64,000 nt of DNA from a bacterium (GTDB taxonomy: Bacteria > SZUA-79 > Acidulodesulfobacterales > Acidulodesulfobacteraceae). The translations under genes and the position numbers were made by a program. This document shows, piece by piece, positions 28,242 through 36,453 of the stretch. The notes below the pieces were generated by a model. It was not told the origin of the DNA, did not search any database, and worked only from the letters and a program-made list of their open reading frames with translations. The DNA lies in the NCBI GenBank assembly GCA_003232385.1, contig QIJE01000001.1, positions 93,350 to 157,349 of the forward strand, in the 5' to 3' direction. Every line of letters starts with the position of its first letter. The stretch's first letter is position 1.

Positions 28242-28275
28242 CGATCAAAAACCGTAGAATCAATTTTTTTGATCG
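28242..28275 (-). terminator. AT-rich hairpin at the end of the MscS gene
   Basis: CGATCAAAAA and TTTTTGATCG form a 10-bp inverted repeat spanning the MscS stop codon. It may end that transcript before the DUF488 gene. The stem is mostly A-T, so the call is tentative. Confidence 0.35.
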
Positions 28276-29117
28276 GTTTTAGAAATATCTAAGTTATTTT
28301 TAAATATTAAATTGCGTATAGGAAACGGTATGTCTATTTTATGCTTATCAAATCTCTTTGCGATTTCTATATTTATCTCCGTCAATACGACATGCCTGTT
28401 TATCGGGGTCGAAAGCCATATGATAAGCTCCAAATTATAAGTAAAATCTCCGAAAGAGGTGAACCATACAATAGGCTTCGGCTTTTTTAATACTTTATCG
28501 TTATTGCCTGCGATATCTTTTAGTACTTCAATTGCAAGGTCAATCTTGGAAGGGGCATATTCAATGCCGATAGGCATACGTACTCTGATTTTAGGGTTGT
28601 TATGCGACCAATTCACTACGTTTTGTGTAATGAAATTGGAATTAGGAACTATCACCTGTATATTGTCGCGCGTAGTAATCGTAGTGCTTCTCGTTCTTAT
28701 TTCGCCGACAACCCCTTCGAGCCCCCCAATCTCAACATAATCGCCTATTTTTATCGGACGTTCGAATATTATGATAATACCGGAGATAAAATTACTTATA
28801 ATGTTCTGCATCCCGAAACTTAAACCTAAACCTACAACGCCGGCAAACACCGTAAGCGCCGATAAATTTATCCCTAAGACCTGAAATGCTATATAAAATC
28901 CGATGGCCAATAAGACTATCTTATTTATTTTTGTAACTGCATCCTGAATGCCTCTGTCCAACTTAAGCTTGGAAAGGACCTCTCTTTTAAGAAATAAATT
29001 TGTGATAAAAACTAAAAGGTAGAAAGCTACTATCACTAACACGGCAAAAATAACGGATAGAAGATCAATCTTAAAACCGTGTATAGATATAATTTTGTCT
29101 CTTAAAAAATCAAACAT
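28260..29117 (-). CDS. Small-conductance mechanosensitive channel (MscS family)
   Basis: 285 residues, three membrane helices then a cytoplasmic beta domain. The pore helix has the Gly/Ala packing pattern AGVVGLGLSFGMQNIISNFISG, followed by RPIKIGDYVEI and VPNSNFITQNVVNW, typical of MscS. It releases solutes on osmotic down-shock. It is divergent from rarA and shares a symmetric promoter region with it. Confidence 0.93.
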   Translation of the reverse strand: MFDFLRDKIISIHGFKIDLLSVIFAVLVIVAFYLLVFITNLFLKREVLSKLKLDRGIQDAVTKINKIVLLAIGFYIAFQVLGINLSALTVFAGVVGLGLSFGMQNIISNFISGIIIIFERPIKIGDYVEIGGLEGVVGEIRTRSTTITTRDNIQVIVPNSNFITQNVVNWSHNNPKIRVRMPIGIEYAPSKIDLAIEVLKDIAGNNDKVLKKPKPIVWFTSFGDFTYNLELIIWLSTPINRHVVLTEINIEIAKRFDKHKIDIPFPIRNLIFKNNLDISKTDQKN

Positions 29118-29142
29118 AAGAATTAAATATTAAACGGATTAA

Positions 29143-29177
29143 ATGATATAATTATATATAAATTATAATTATATCAT
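29143..29177. promoter_or_regulatory. Perfect mirror-image promoter between mscS and rarA
   Basis: ATGATATAATTATA, seven bases, then TATAATTATATCAT form a perfect 14-bp inverted repeat. Each arm holds TGATATAAT, an extended -10, one on each strand (29144-29152 plus, 29176-29168 minus). Predicted starts are about 29159 (to rarA) and 29161 (to mscS), each with a leader of about 45 bases. The two -10 elements face each other, so polymerase binding at one should exclude the other. Confidence 0.6.
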
Positions 29178-29203
29178 AGATATTACAGAGGTTAATTTTT
29201 TTT

Positions 29204-30523
29204 ATGGATCTTTTTAGCACTAACAAAGGGAATTCTTTGCCCCCGCTTGCCGAGAGGCTGAGGCCGAGAAGTATATCCGAATTTATCGGTCAAATGCACC
29301 TCCTCGGCGAAAATAAGCCGTTAAGAAACATGCTGGATTCTAAGCTTATCCGCTCAATGATACTCTGGGGCCCCCCGGGCAGCGGTAAAACCACCCTTGC
29401 GGGTATCATATCAAACACCTCCGGTTATGAATTTTACGCTATTTCGGCTGTTTCCTCCGGGGTTAAGGAATTAAAAGAAATAATCGATAAAGCAAATGTA
29501 AGCTTTAAATATTACAAGAATCCGATAATAGTTTTCATAGACGAAATGCACCGTTTTAACAAATCTCAACAGGATTTACTTCTGCATTCCGTAGAAAAAG
29601 GAAGCCTTCTGCTTATAGGGGCGACCACCGAAAACCCTTCGTTCGAAATAAACCCTCCTATTCTATCAAGGACGTCGGTTTTCACGTTAAATCTCTTGTC
29701 AAAAAGCGACTTAATCAAAATAGCGGAGCGGGCGTTAAACAGCGATGAAGTTTTAAGTAAGAGGAATATAACCCTGGAAAAAGACGCCGAAAATACCCTG
29801 GTTCGATATTCCGGAGGAGACGCCCGTATAATGTTAAACGCTCTTGAAATTGCGTCAAGCCTCATAAAGCGCATCAACGGGGGCAAACAAATATTGACGG
29901 CAAAAATTATAGAAGAGGCATATCTCAGAAAACCTAAATACGATAAAAGCGGGGAAGAACACTATAATACTATATCGGCTTTTATTAAGAGCATAAGAGG
30001 AAGCAACCCGGATGGAGCTATTTTTTGGCTTGCGAAGATGTTGGATGCGGGCGAAGATATCAAATTTATCGCAAGAAGAATGATAATCGCAGCATCCGAA
30101 GATATAGGCAATGCGGAACCGGAGGCACTGACTCTATCCGTAAGTTGTTTCAATGCGGTTAACGCCATAGGCATGCCGGAAGCGAGAATTATATTATCGC
30201 AAACGGTTGCATTTCTTGCAAGCTGCCCTAAGTCTAATGCAAGCTATGTTGCAATAAACGAGGCATTAAGAGATGTAAGAGATTTTCCGACGACGACCGT
30301 TCCTCTTCATTTAAGAAATGCCCCGACAGAACTCATGAAAGATGCAGGATATCATAAGGGCTATAAATATGTCCACGACTATAAAAATCATTTTACGGAA
30401 CAAGAGTATCTCCCTGCCGAGCTTTCGTCTCGAACATATTACCGCCCCGAGGATATAGGCAAAGAAAAAGAAATCAGCGCCCGCTTAAAGTTGCTATGGG
30501 GAAACACTAAGAACCGACGGTAG
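29204..30523 (+). CDS. rarA: Replication-associated recombination protein A (AAA+ ATPase)
   Basis: 439 residues. Starts with LAERLRPRSISEFIGQ; Walker A GPPGSGKTT and Walker B VFIDEMHRF; sensor GATTENPSFEIN; C-terminal MgsA domain with FIARRMIIAASEDIGNA and PKSNASYVAINEALRDV. It acts at stalled replication forks, related to clamp-loader ATPases. AGAGG precedes the ATG. Length is normal for RarA/MgsA. Confidence 0.95.
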   Translation: MDLFSTNKGNSLPPLAERLRPRSISEFIGQMHLLGENKPLRNMLDSKLIRSMILWGPPGSGKTTLAGIISNTSGYEFYAISAVSSGVKELKEIIDKANVSFKYYKNPIIVFIDEMHRFNKSQQDLLLHSVEKGSLLLIGATTENPSFEINPPILSRTSVFTLNLLSKSDLIKIAERALNSDEVLSKRNITLEKDAENTLVRYSGGDARIMLNALEIASSLIKRINGGKQILTAKIIEEAYLRKPKYDKSGEEHYNTISAFIKSIRGSNPDGAIFWLAKMLDAGEDIKFIARRMIIAASEDIGNAEPEALTLSVSCFNAVNAIGMPEARIILSQTVAFLASCPKSNASYVAINEALRDVRDFPTTTVPLHLRNAPTELMKDAGYHKGYKYVHDYKNHFTEQEYLPAELSSRTYYRPEDIGKEKEISARLKLLWGNTKNRR

Positions 30524-30547
30524 GCATAATCAGGCTGATTTTAATTA

Positions 30548-31894
30548 CTAAAACGGACTTTTAAGGACATAAATTTTATTGTCTCTATACTTAAAAAGGT
30601 AAAGCCCCTTTTTAAATTTATTGCCGCTTAAACGACTAATGCCGCATACACCCCTAAAAGACTTAACACTTAGAATAGCATCGTAAAAGGTATATGTACG
30701 AGCGTTATTTGCTTTCATTAAATATTGCACCTTAAACGGGGGCGGGTTATTTGACGAACCGCTTGGGCCTACCGCTTCGCGGTGTGAAAAGGCCTCGGCT
30801 GCTTTAATTAGTATACCTCCGATATCGTAACCCTCTGCGCTGATTATGTTGGGCATTTTGCCGTAATTATTTTGATATATGGAAGCGAATTTTTTAACTA
30901 CTTTATCATTATCGTATTTAAAAAATCCGTCGGTAAAAATTGCGTTTTGCATATAAAAACCATACTTTTCTATGAAATGTTCCGAATCAAACGGGCTTAA
31001 ACCGAATATGGGAAATCCGGTAATATTATAATACATAAGTTGGGTCAAAATTAACCCTAATTTAGACGGGTTTCCGATCACAAAAAGCCCCTTAAAGGGT
31101 ATATGCGGCTTAACTTTCGTTATCCCGTGCATAAGGTCGAACGGAGTAACGCCGAGCTGAGCCTCTTCGGCCTTCGATAAACGACCTTTTTTCAATTTGT
31201 TAAATTTAACAATTGAATGGAAATTATAAAAAAAATCAACCGTTTTATCGTCGTACTCGGTACTATTTATAATGTCAATGCCGTTTTTCGAGGAAAAATG
31301 CCTTATATAATCCATAAGTTTAGGCCCGTATCCGTTATGCGGATAAATAACCGAAATGCGACTTATGCCGTTAGAAGCCGCATATTCTATCTCTGTTCTT
31401 ATCTCCTGCTTTAAAGTCATTCCGTAGCTAAACGTGAAAGACGAAGCATCCTTCTTGGCCACAAACGGGGACGGAGTAATTACGGGGATCTTAAATTTAG
31501 CGGAATTTGACGCAAAATATTTTAATTGGGTTGCGAATAGCGGCCCAATTACGGCACTCACACCTTTTTTAGATAGGGAAGTAAATATATAGTTTATATC
31601 GGTAGCACCGGCATTCACGGGAAGATTGACCGTTACGTAATTTATCTTAGAACCGCCTTTATCGTCAAGGCTGAGAAGTAAACCGTTTATAAATTGTTTA
31701 CTAAAATAAACAAATCTCCCTCTTGTAGGAATGACTACGGCTATTTTTAAAGTACTTCCTTTTCCGTAAGCCGAAGGAAGCACGAATAAAACGGGGAGTA
31801 TGATAAAAACCGTCGCTAAAAAAATTAGCGTAAATATAATCGGCTTGCCTTTTTGCTTTTTTATTCTTCCTATCGAGATCGAATACTCGGACAT
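30548..31894 (-). CDS. Periplasmic binding fold protein (LpoA/amino-acid-binding-like)
   Basis: 448 residues. One N-terminal membrane segment (about 18-42) with no clear lipobox, then a type 1 periplasmic-binding-protein fold (LKIAVVIPTRGRFVYFSKQFINGL, GVSAVIGPLFATQ, IPVITPSPF, ISRISVIYPHNGYG, IISAEGYDIGGIL). This group includes ABC branched-chain amino-acid binding proteins and LpoA-like activators of penicillin-binding proteins. No ABC permease genes lie nearby, so a stand-alone periplasmic role is more likely. The ligand cannot be predicted. Confidence 0.7.
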   Translation of the reverse strand: MSEYSISIGRIKKQKGKPIIFTLIFLATVFIILPVLFVLPSAYGKGSTLKIAVVIPTRGRFVYFSKQFINGLLLSLDDKGGSKINYVTVNLPVNAGATDINYIFTSLSKKGVSAVIGPLFATQLKYFASNSAKFKIPVITPSPFVAKKDASSFTFSYGMTLKQEIRTEIEYAASNGISRISVIYPHNGYGPKLMDYIRHFSSKNGIDIINSTEYDDKTVDFFYNFHSIVKFNKLKKGRLSKAEEAQLGVTPFDLMHGITKVKPHIPFKGLFVIGNPSKLGLILTQLMYYNITGFPIFGLSPFDSEHFIEKYGFYMQNAIFTDGFFKYDNDKVVKKFASIYQNNYGKMPNIISAEGYDIGGILIKAAEAFSHREAVGPSGSSNNPPPFKVQYLMKANNARTYTFYDAILSVKSFRGVCGISRLSGNKFKKGLYLFKYRDNKIYVLKSPF

Positions 31895-32037
31895 TTTTAA
31901 AAATATATAAATCGAATAAATTTATAATGTATAAAAACATTTTGATCAGCTTGATTTTATCATATTATTAAAATAAATCATATTAATAATCGGGAAAGCT
32001 TATATGTTATATATACTATAACGATATGGGCGGTGTA
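31895..32037. other. AT-rich intergenic region before the dprA remnant
   Basis: The gap between the binding protein and topA runs from 31895 to 32380 and mostly holds the dprA remnant. In this first part there is no gene. A TATACT-like -10 near 32010-32020 on the plus strand could drive the remnant and topA. Confidence 0.35.
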
Positions 32038-32375
32038 ATGGAAACCTTTATTTTTATTTGTACGGGTTTAAGCAGTGAAGCCGAAATAAAATTTATAAAA
32101 AGATTCGATACTGATAATTTTACCCCATTATTCGTTGCTTAATTTCAAAAATTTTCGAAAAAGAATACCGCCCCGTTCATCGGCAATAACCCCCTAAAAA
32201 TCAGTGAGAAAAGACATAACGACACTCAAAAAATCATAGTGGAAACTTTACAAAAAACAATATTACTATTGACAATTTACTAAAACTAAGCAATATTAAA
32301 CTTAATGTTAACGATACTAAAATCATGAAAGCACTTTCTATACTTGAGATAGAAAGGTGCCCGGAGGGATTATAA
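32038..32375 (+). pseudogene. dprA: Remnant of dprA, ends kept and core deleted
   Basis: An opening frame at 32038-32142 encodes 34 residues with ICTGLSSEAEIKFIKRF, which resembles the N-terminal helix-hairpin-helix start of DprA. After stops, a second frame at 32220-32375 encodes ITIDNLLKLSNIKLNVNDTK followed by IMKALSILEIER, which resembles the DprA C-terminal winged helix (usually D-L-...S...V...L..LEL.G). The Rossmann core of about 220 residues is missing. The last stop lies 5 bases before topA, and dprA-topA is a common gene pair. The match is by eye from short segments, so moderate confidence only. Confidence 0.5.
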
Positions 32376-32380
32376 AAAAT

Positions 32381-34606
32381 ATGAAAAAGCTTGTTCTTGT
32401 AGAATCTCCGTCAAAAGCACATACCATCAATAAATACCTGGGAAAAGATTATATAGTCAAGGCTACGGTAGGACACATAAAGAATTTGCCTAAGAATTCT
32501 ATCGGCGTAGATATAGAAAACGGATTCGAACCTAAGTATGAAATAATAAAGGGTAAAGAAAAAACAACCGGAGAGATAAAAAAATTAGCAAAAAACGCCG
32601 ACATTATTTATTTAGCTCCCGATCCCGACAGAGAGGGCGAAGCGATAGCATGGAACATAAAAGAACTCATAGATGAAATAAAGGGTAAAAAACCTGAGAT
32701 AAAACGGGTTCTTTTTCATGAAATAACTAAAGATAAGGTTGTAAAAGCCATAGAGAATCCTACGGAGCTGAATAAGCCGATGTATGAATCCCAGAAAGCG
32801 AGAAGGATTCTAGACAGGCTTGTCGGTTATAACCTCAGCCCGTTCTTGTGGGAAAAAATCAGAATGGGGCTTTCGGCGGGAAGGGTACAATCCGTGGCAT
32901 TATATTTGATTGCAGAAAAAGAAAGAGAGGTAAACAAATTTGTTGAAGAAGAGTTTTGGACGATAAGAGCTCTTTTCGACATAACAAATAAACATAAAAA
33001 TACTAAAAAAACAGGTAAAGGGCAAGCGGCCTTCGCCTTAAGCATAGAAGGGGATCTTGTCAAGATAAACGGTAAAGAGCCCAAAATAGAAAGCGAGGCG
33101 GCGGCAACCAAATTAAAAACCGAGTTGCTTGAAATAGGCAAGGATTATTCTATAGAAGAAATAGCAAAAAAACAGGTTGTCAGAAAACCACCTTCTCCTT
33201 TTATAACAAGCACTCTTCAGCAGGAGGCGGCAAAAACGCTGAGATTCTCCGTTAAAAAAACTATGTCGGTAGCCCAGAAACTTTACGAAGGGATAGAAGT
33301 AGGCGAGGTAGAAGGTGTCAGCGGTAAATCTATAGGCCCCATAGGCCTTATAACCTACATGAGAACGGATTCGACGCGAATATCCTCCGAAGCAGAAGGG
33401 CATGTCAAAGATCTCATAGGTCAGACTTACGGTTCCGATTATCTGCAGGGGGGTACCGTTAAAAAAAAGAGTAAAGCCGGCGCAGACGCTAAAAAGGTTC
33501 AAGACGCGCACGAAGCGATAAGGCCTACCGACGTATCGTTGGTGCCAAAAAAAATTAAAGATTTTCTAACGCCCGACGAATACAAGCTTTACAACCTAAT
33601 ATGGACATATTTTACCGCGTCTTTTATGAGCGCAAGTATATATGACCGGTATAGCATAACCTTAAAGGGCATCGGCAGGGATTTACAGAACAACGAAAGG
33701 AAAGAATATAGCCTTAGAACGACCGAAAGCGTATTGAAATTCGACGGATTCCAGAGAGTGATAAACGAAAACATACGGGCTAAAACAGAGGATAAAGAAA
33801 AAGAGGGCGACACCTTGCCCGCATTATTAAAGGTATTTGAGTTTCTTTCCGAAGGAGACCCTTCAGTCATAAAAAAAGTAGATACATTTCAGCATTTTAC
33901 TCTCCCTCCCCCAAGATACACCGAAGCAAGCTTGGTAAAAGCCTTAGATGAAAACGGCATCGGAAGACCTTCTACGTATCAAAGTATAATCTCAAACATA
34001 AAAAACAAAGATTATGTTGCTACGACGACGGAAACGGCACCCCGACGCTCGGCGGAGCAGGCTAAAAACACCTCGCCTGCCAATGCCCCCCAAAAAGGCG
34101 GCTCAACATTAAAATTTAAACCTACCGAGCTTGGCATTATCGTATCGGATATATTAAAGGCAGGCTTCTCGGACATAATAAATTTAAAGTTTACTGCAAA
34201 CATGGAAGTTAAATTAGATAATATCGAAAAGGGTTTGATAGGCAAAAATGACCTGCTTACCGATTTTTACGATAAATTTATGAAGAGCCTTAAGGAGGCC
34301 AAAAAGAATATTAAAAATATAAAAGGAACCTCGGAACCCACCGATATAATATGCGAAAAGTGCGGAAAGCCCATGGTTATAAAGATGGGCAGATTCGGAA
34401 AGTTTTTAGCATGCAGCGGATATCCGGAATGTAAAAATAAAGAAAATAAAGAAAATACCGATAACAGTGCATCGATGGAAGAAACGGATGAAATATGCGA
34501 AAAGTGCGGAAAGCCCATGGTTATAAAGATGGGCAGATTCGGAAAGTTTTTAGCATGCAGCGGATATCCGGAATGTAAAAATAAATACAAAACCGGTACC
34601 GGTTAA
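32381..34606 (+). CDS. topA: DNA topoisomerase I
   Basis: 741 residues from the ATG at 32381 (GGAGGG at 32363-32368; a GTG at 32357 is less likely). TOPRIM starts KLVLVESPSKAHTINKYLG, with the acidic APDPDREGEAIAWN; the catalytic tyrosine is in GLITYMRTDSTRIS. Two C-terminal zinc ribbons, CEKCGKPMVIKMGRFGKF and its exact copy, are encoded by identical 93-base units. The frame then stops at TGTG, but a third ribbon follows in another frame (34617-34772). It relaxes negative supercoils. Confidence 0.95.
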   Translation: MKKLVLVESPSKAHTINKYLGKDYIVKATVGHIKNLPKNSIGVDIENGFEPKYEIIKGKEKTTGEIKKLAKNADIIYLAPDPDREGEAIAWNIKELIDEIKGKKPEIKRVLFHEITKDKVVKAIENPTELNKPMYESQKARRILDRLVGYNLSPFLWEKIRMGLSAGRVQSVALYLIAEKEREVNKFVEEEFWTIRALFDITNKHKNTKKTGKGQAAFALSIEGDLVKINGKEPKIESEAAATKLKTELLEIGKDYSIEEIAKKQVVRKPPSPFITSTLQQEAAKTLRFSVKKTMSVAQKLYEGIEVGEVEGVSGKSIGPIGLITYMRTDSTRISSEAEGHVKDLIGQTYGSDYLQGGTVKKKSKAGADAKKVQDAHEAIRPTDVSLVPKKIKDFLTPDEYKLYNLIWTYFTASFMSASIYDRYSITLKGIGRDLQNNERKEYSLRTTESVLKFDGFQRVINENIRAKTEDKEKEGDTLPALLKVFEFLSEGDPSVIKKVDTFQHFTLPPPRYTEASLVKALDENGIGRPSTYQSIISNIKNKDYVATTTETAPRRSAEQAKNTSPANAPQKGGSTLKFKPTELGIIVSDILKAGFSDIINLKFTANMEVKLDNIEKGLIGKNDLLTDFYDKFMKSLKEAKKNIKNIKGTSEPTDIICEKCGKPMVIKMGRFGKFLACSGYPECKNKENKENTDNSASMEETDEICEKCGKPMVIKMGRFGKFLACSGYPECKNKYKTGTG
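34349..34441 (+). repeat. Zinc-ribbon repeat, copy 1 (topA)
   Basis: 93 bases identical to 34493-34585, 144 bases (48 codons) apart and in frame. Each copy encodes a CxxC...CSGYPEC zinc ribbon. Base-perfect identity points to a recent duplication, gene conversion or an assembly artefact. Confidence 0.95.
34493..34585 (+). repeat. Zinc-ribbon repeat, copy 2 (topA)
   Basis: Second identical 93-base copy. The frame that carries the third zinc ribbon departs from the topA frame just downstream of this copy. Confidence 0.95.
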
Positions 34607-34616
34607 GCATAATAAA

Positions 34617-34772
34617 TCTAAAATATCTTGCCCAACCGACTGCGGGGGCTATCTAACGGAAAAACGAACAAAAAAAGGCAGAAGATTTTACGGCTGTTCC
34701 AGCTATCCCAAATGCGATTATGCAACATGGACATTACCTGCAGAAACTAAAAAAGAAACCGGCGAACATTAA
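34617..34772 (+). pseudogene. Out-of-frame third zinc ribbon of topA
   Basis: In the +1 frame relative to topA, 34617-34772 reads SKISCPTDCGGYLTEK, then GRRFYGCSSYPKCDYATW, and ends at a TAA. This is a standard last TopA zinc ribbon. That frame is open back into the second repeat, so a single-base change between about 34575 and 34606 would join it to topA, giving a protein of about 796 residues. There is no start codon with a ribosome site for it. Confidence 0.7.
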
Positions 34773-34799
34773 TAAAATTAAAATAAAGGAGGTGGTATT

Positions 34800-35639
34800 A
34801 TGTCTAGCGGTATCTTTCCATTTCTTAAAGATGTTTCGATTAAAACTAAAATTATCGTTCCACTCGTTTTATTAGTCATTATTCCTATAGCGTTAATCGC
34901 ATACAACTCATACAACCTTCAGAGAGAGCTTACGATATCTCTGACGAAGCATGATGCTTTAGTAACCGCAAAGACTGCTCTTTCAAGTCTTAATGCGATG
35001 ATGCTAAACGGAACCATAATGAAAAAAACCGATAGAAAACAGCTTTTTTCCATTTATAAAAAAATACGAGGGGTAAAGGGGTTTAAGGTAATCAGGGGTA
35101 GTATTGTTAACTCTGAATTCGGCAAGGGACTAAAGGAAGAAGAACCAAATTCGTCTTTTGATAATAAAATCTTAAATTCCGACAAAACGCAGACAAAAAT
35201 CATTTATAAAAACGGTGCGCCGTCCGCACTTATGGTAGGGGTACCCTTTGTGGCAAAAACAAATTCAAGGGGAATAAACTGCATGACCTGCCATGTAAAA
35301 GCCTCTCCCGGGGATATTTTAGGGGGCATAAAATTAACATATTCTTTAAGGCAGCTTAGAAATTCTCAGAATGTTTTCACCGAAAATACTTTAATCATTG
35401 CAATAATTTCCATTGTCGCAATTATATTATTTCTTTACTTTATTATAAACAGCGCCATAATTAAACCTATTGCTAAAATGTCAAGGCTTGCGGACAAAAT
35501 ATCAAAGGGTAACTTTGAGGAAGAAATCGCCCATCCCAGAAACGATGAAATAGGTTCGCTTGCCAAGTCTTTCAACCTAATGGAGATAAGTTTAAAAAAA
35601 GCAATGGAACTTTTAAGCCATGGCAAAAATAAAAAATAA
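34800..35639 (+). CDS. Haem c-binding periplasmic sensor with HAMP, no output domain
   Basis: 279 residues. Membrane helix 1 (about 17-37), a periplasmic Tll0287/DUF3365-like domain with a CMTCH haem c site at 161-165, membrane helix 2 (about 196-218), then a HAMP domain (KPIAKMSRLADKISKGNFEE, EIGSLAKSFNLME) and a stop. Such sensors usually continue into a methyl-accepting, kinase or cyclase domain; here nothing follows and the next gene is on the other strand. AGGAGGTGG before the ATG is a strong ribosome site. It may signal through a partner protein via HAMP. Confidence 0.8.
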   Translation: MSSGIFPFLKDVSIKTKIIVPLVLLVIIPIALIAYNSYNLQRELTISLTKHDALVTAKTALSSLNAMMLNGTIMKKTDRKQLFSIYKKIRGVKGFKVIRGSIVNSEFGKGLKEEEPNSSFDNKILNSDKTQTKIIYKNGAPSALMVGVPFVAKTNSRGINCMTCHVKASPGDILGGIKLTYSLRQLRNSQNVFTENTLIIAIISIVAIILFLYFIINSAIIKPIAKMSRLADKISKGNFEEEIAHPRNDEIGSLAKSFNLMEISLKKAMELLSHGKNKK

Positions 35640-36350
35640 TTAAATATTTTTTAGAGGGCGTTCGCCAAAAATAACGGTCCCGAGCCTTATTATCGTAGCG
35701 CCCTCTTCTATCGCATCCTCAAAATCGCCAGACGTTCCCATGGACAGAGTTGAAAGCTTTTCCCTGTACATGCCCTTGGCGTTAACATCCTCAAGGATTT
35801 CTCTAAGCATCTTGAAACACTTTCTACCGCCCTTTCCAAGCGGAGGCATAGTCATGAATCCCTTGAGACTTAAATTGTCTAAGCGATTTAAATCTCTAAC
35901 TAAATCATAAACTCCGTCGATTTTAACCCCGTTCTTGGTCTTCTCGTCTGCAACATTCACCTCCATTAATATGTTCGTCGCAATATTTTCCGAAGCAGAG
36001 CGGTCATTTAACCGCGTTGCAAGTTTAAGGCTATCTACGGAGTGAATCAGATCGGTCTTGCCTATTATATATTTGACCTTATTTTTTTGAACATGCCCTA
36101 TAATATGCCAGCTTAGCCTCTTACCCGTGAACCCTATTAACGCTTCGTATTTAGGCAGAAACTCCTGAATATAATTTTCCCCGAAGACAGTTATCCCGCC
36201 GTCAAGCGCCTCTATGATCTCCCGCGTATTTCTTGTTTTAGATGCGGCAAGAACCGTTATGTCGGAAAAATTACGACCGCTTCTTGCCGCGGCACTTTTT
36301 GCCCGCCCAATAGCAGCGTTTATGTTTTCATATATAGAACCTTTATACAT
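35640..36350 (-). CDS. Pyridoxal phosphate homeostasis protein (YggS/PLPBP family)
   Basis: 236 residues. PLP lysine in ITVLAASKTRNTREIIEAL; GENYIQEF, LSWHIIGHVQKNKV, HSVDSLKLA and LSMGTSGDFEDAIEEGATIIRLG. It binds PLP and buffers its level without known enzymatic activity. It is frequently next to proC, as here (proC ends upstream at 36454). It abuts the HAMP gene in convergent orientation. Confidence 0.95.
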   Translation of the reverse strand: MYKGSIYENINAAIGRAKSAAARSGRNFSDITVLAASKTRNTREIIEALDGGITVFGENYIQEFLPKYEALIGFTGKRLSWHIIGHVQKNKVKYIIGKTDLIHSVDSLKLATRLNDRSASENIATNILMEVNVADEKTKNGVKIDGVYDLVRDLNRLDNLSLKGFMTMPPLGKGGRKCFKMLREILEDVNAKGMYREKLSTLSMGTSGDFEDAIEEGATIIRLGTVIFGERPLKNI

Positions 36351-36453
36351 ATGCCTCTACTTTGTTTTTACAGCGTTTATATCGTATTGTTATATATAAT
36401 AATACATTTATATGATATGGTCGAAACTAAATATCCGACTGCATAGGGTATTT

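Noticed and set aside
33113..33511. 132-residue open frame antisense to topA
   Set aside because: Lies wholly within a clear topA reading frame and has no ribosome site or recognisable sequence; a by-product of codon bias. Many similar opposite-strand frames inside gpsA, gyrA, sucD and hemA were dropped for the same reason.
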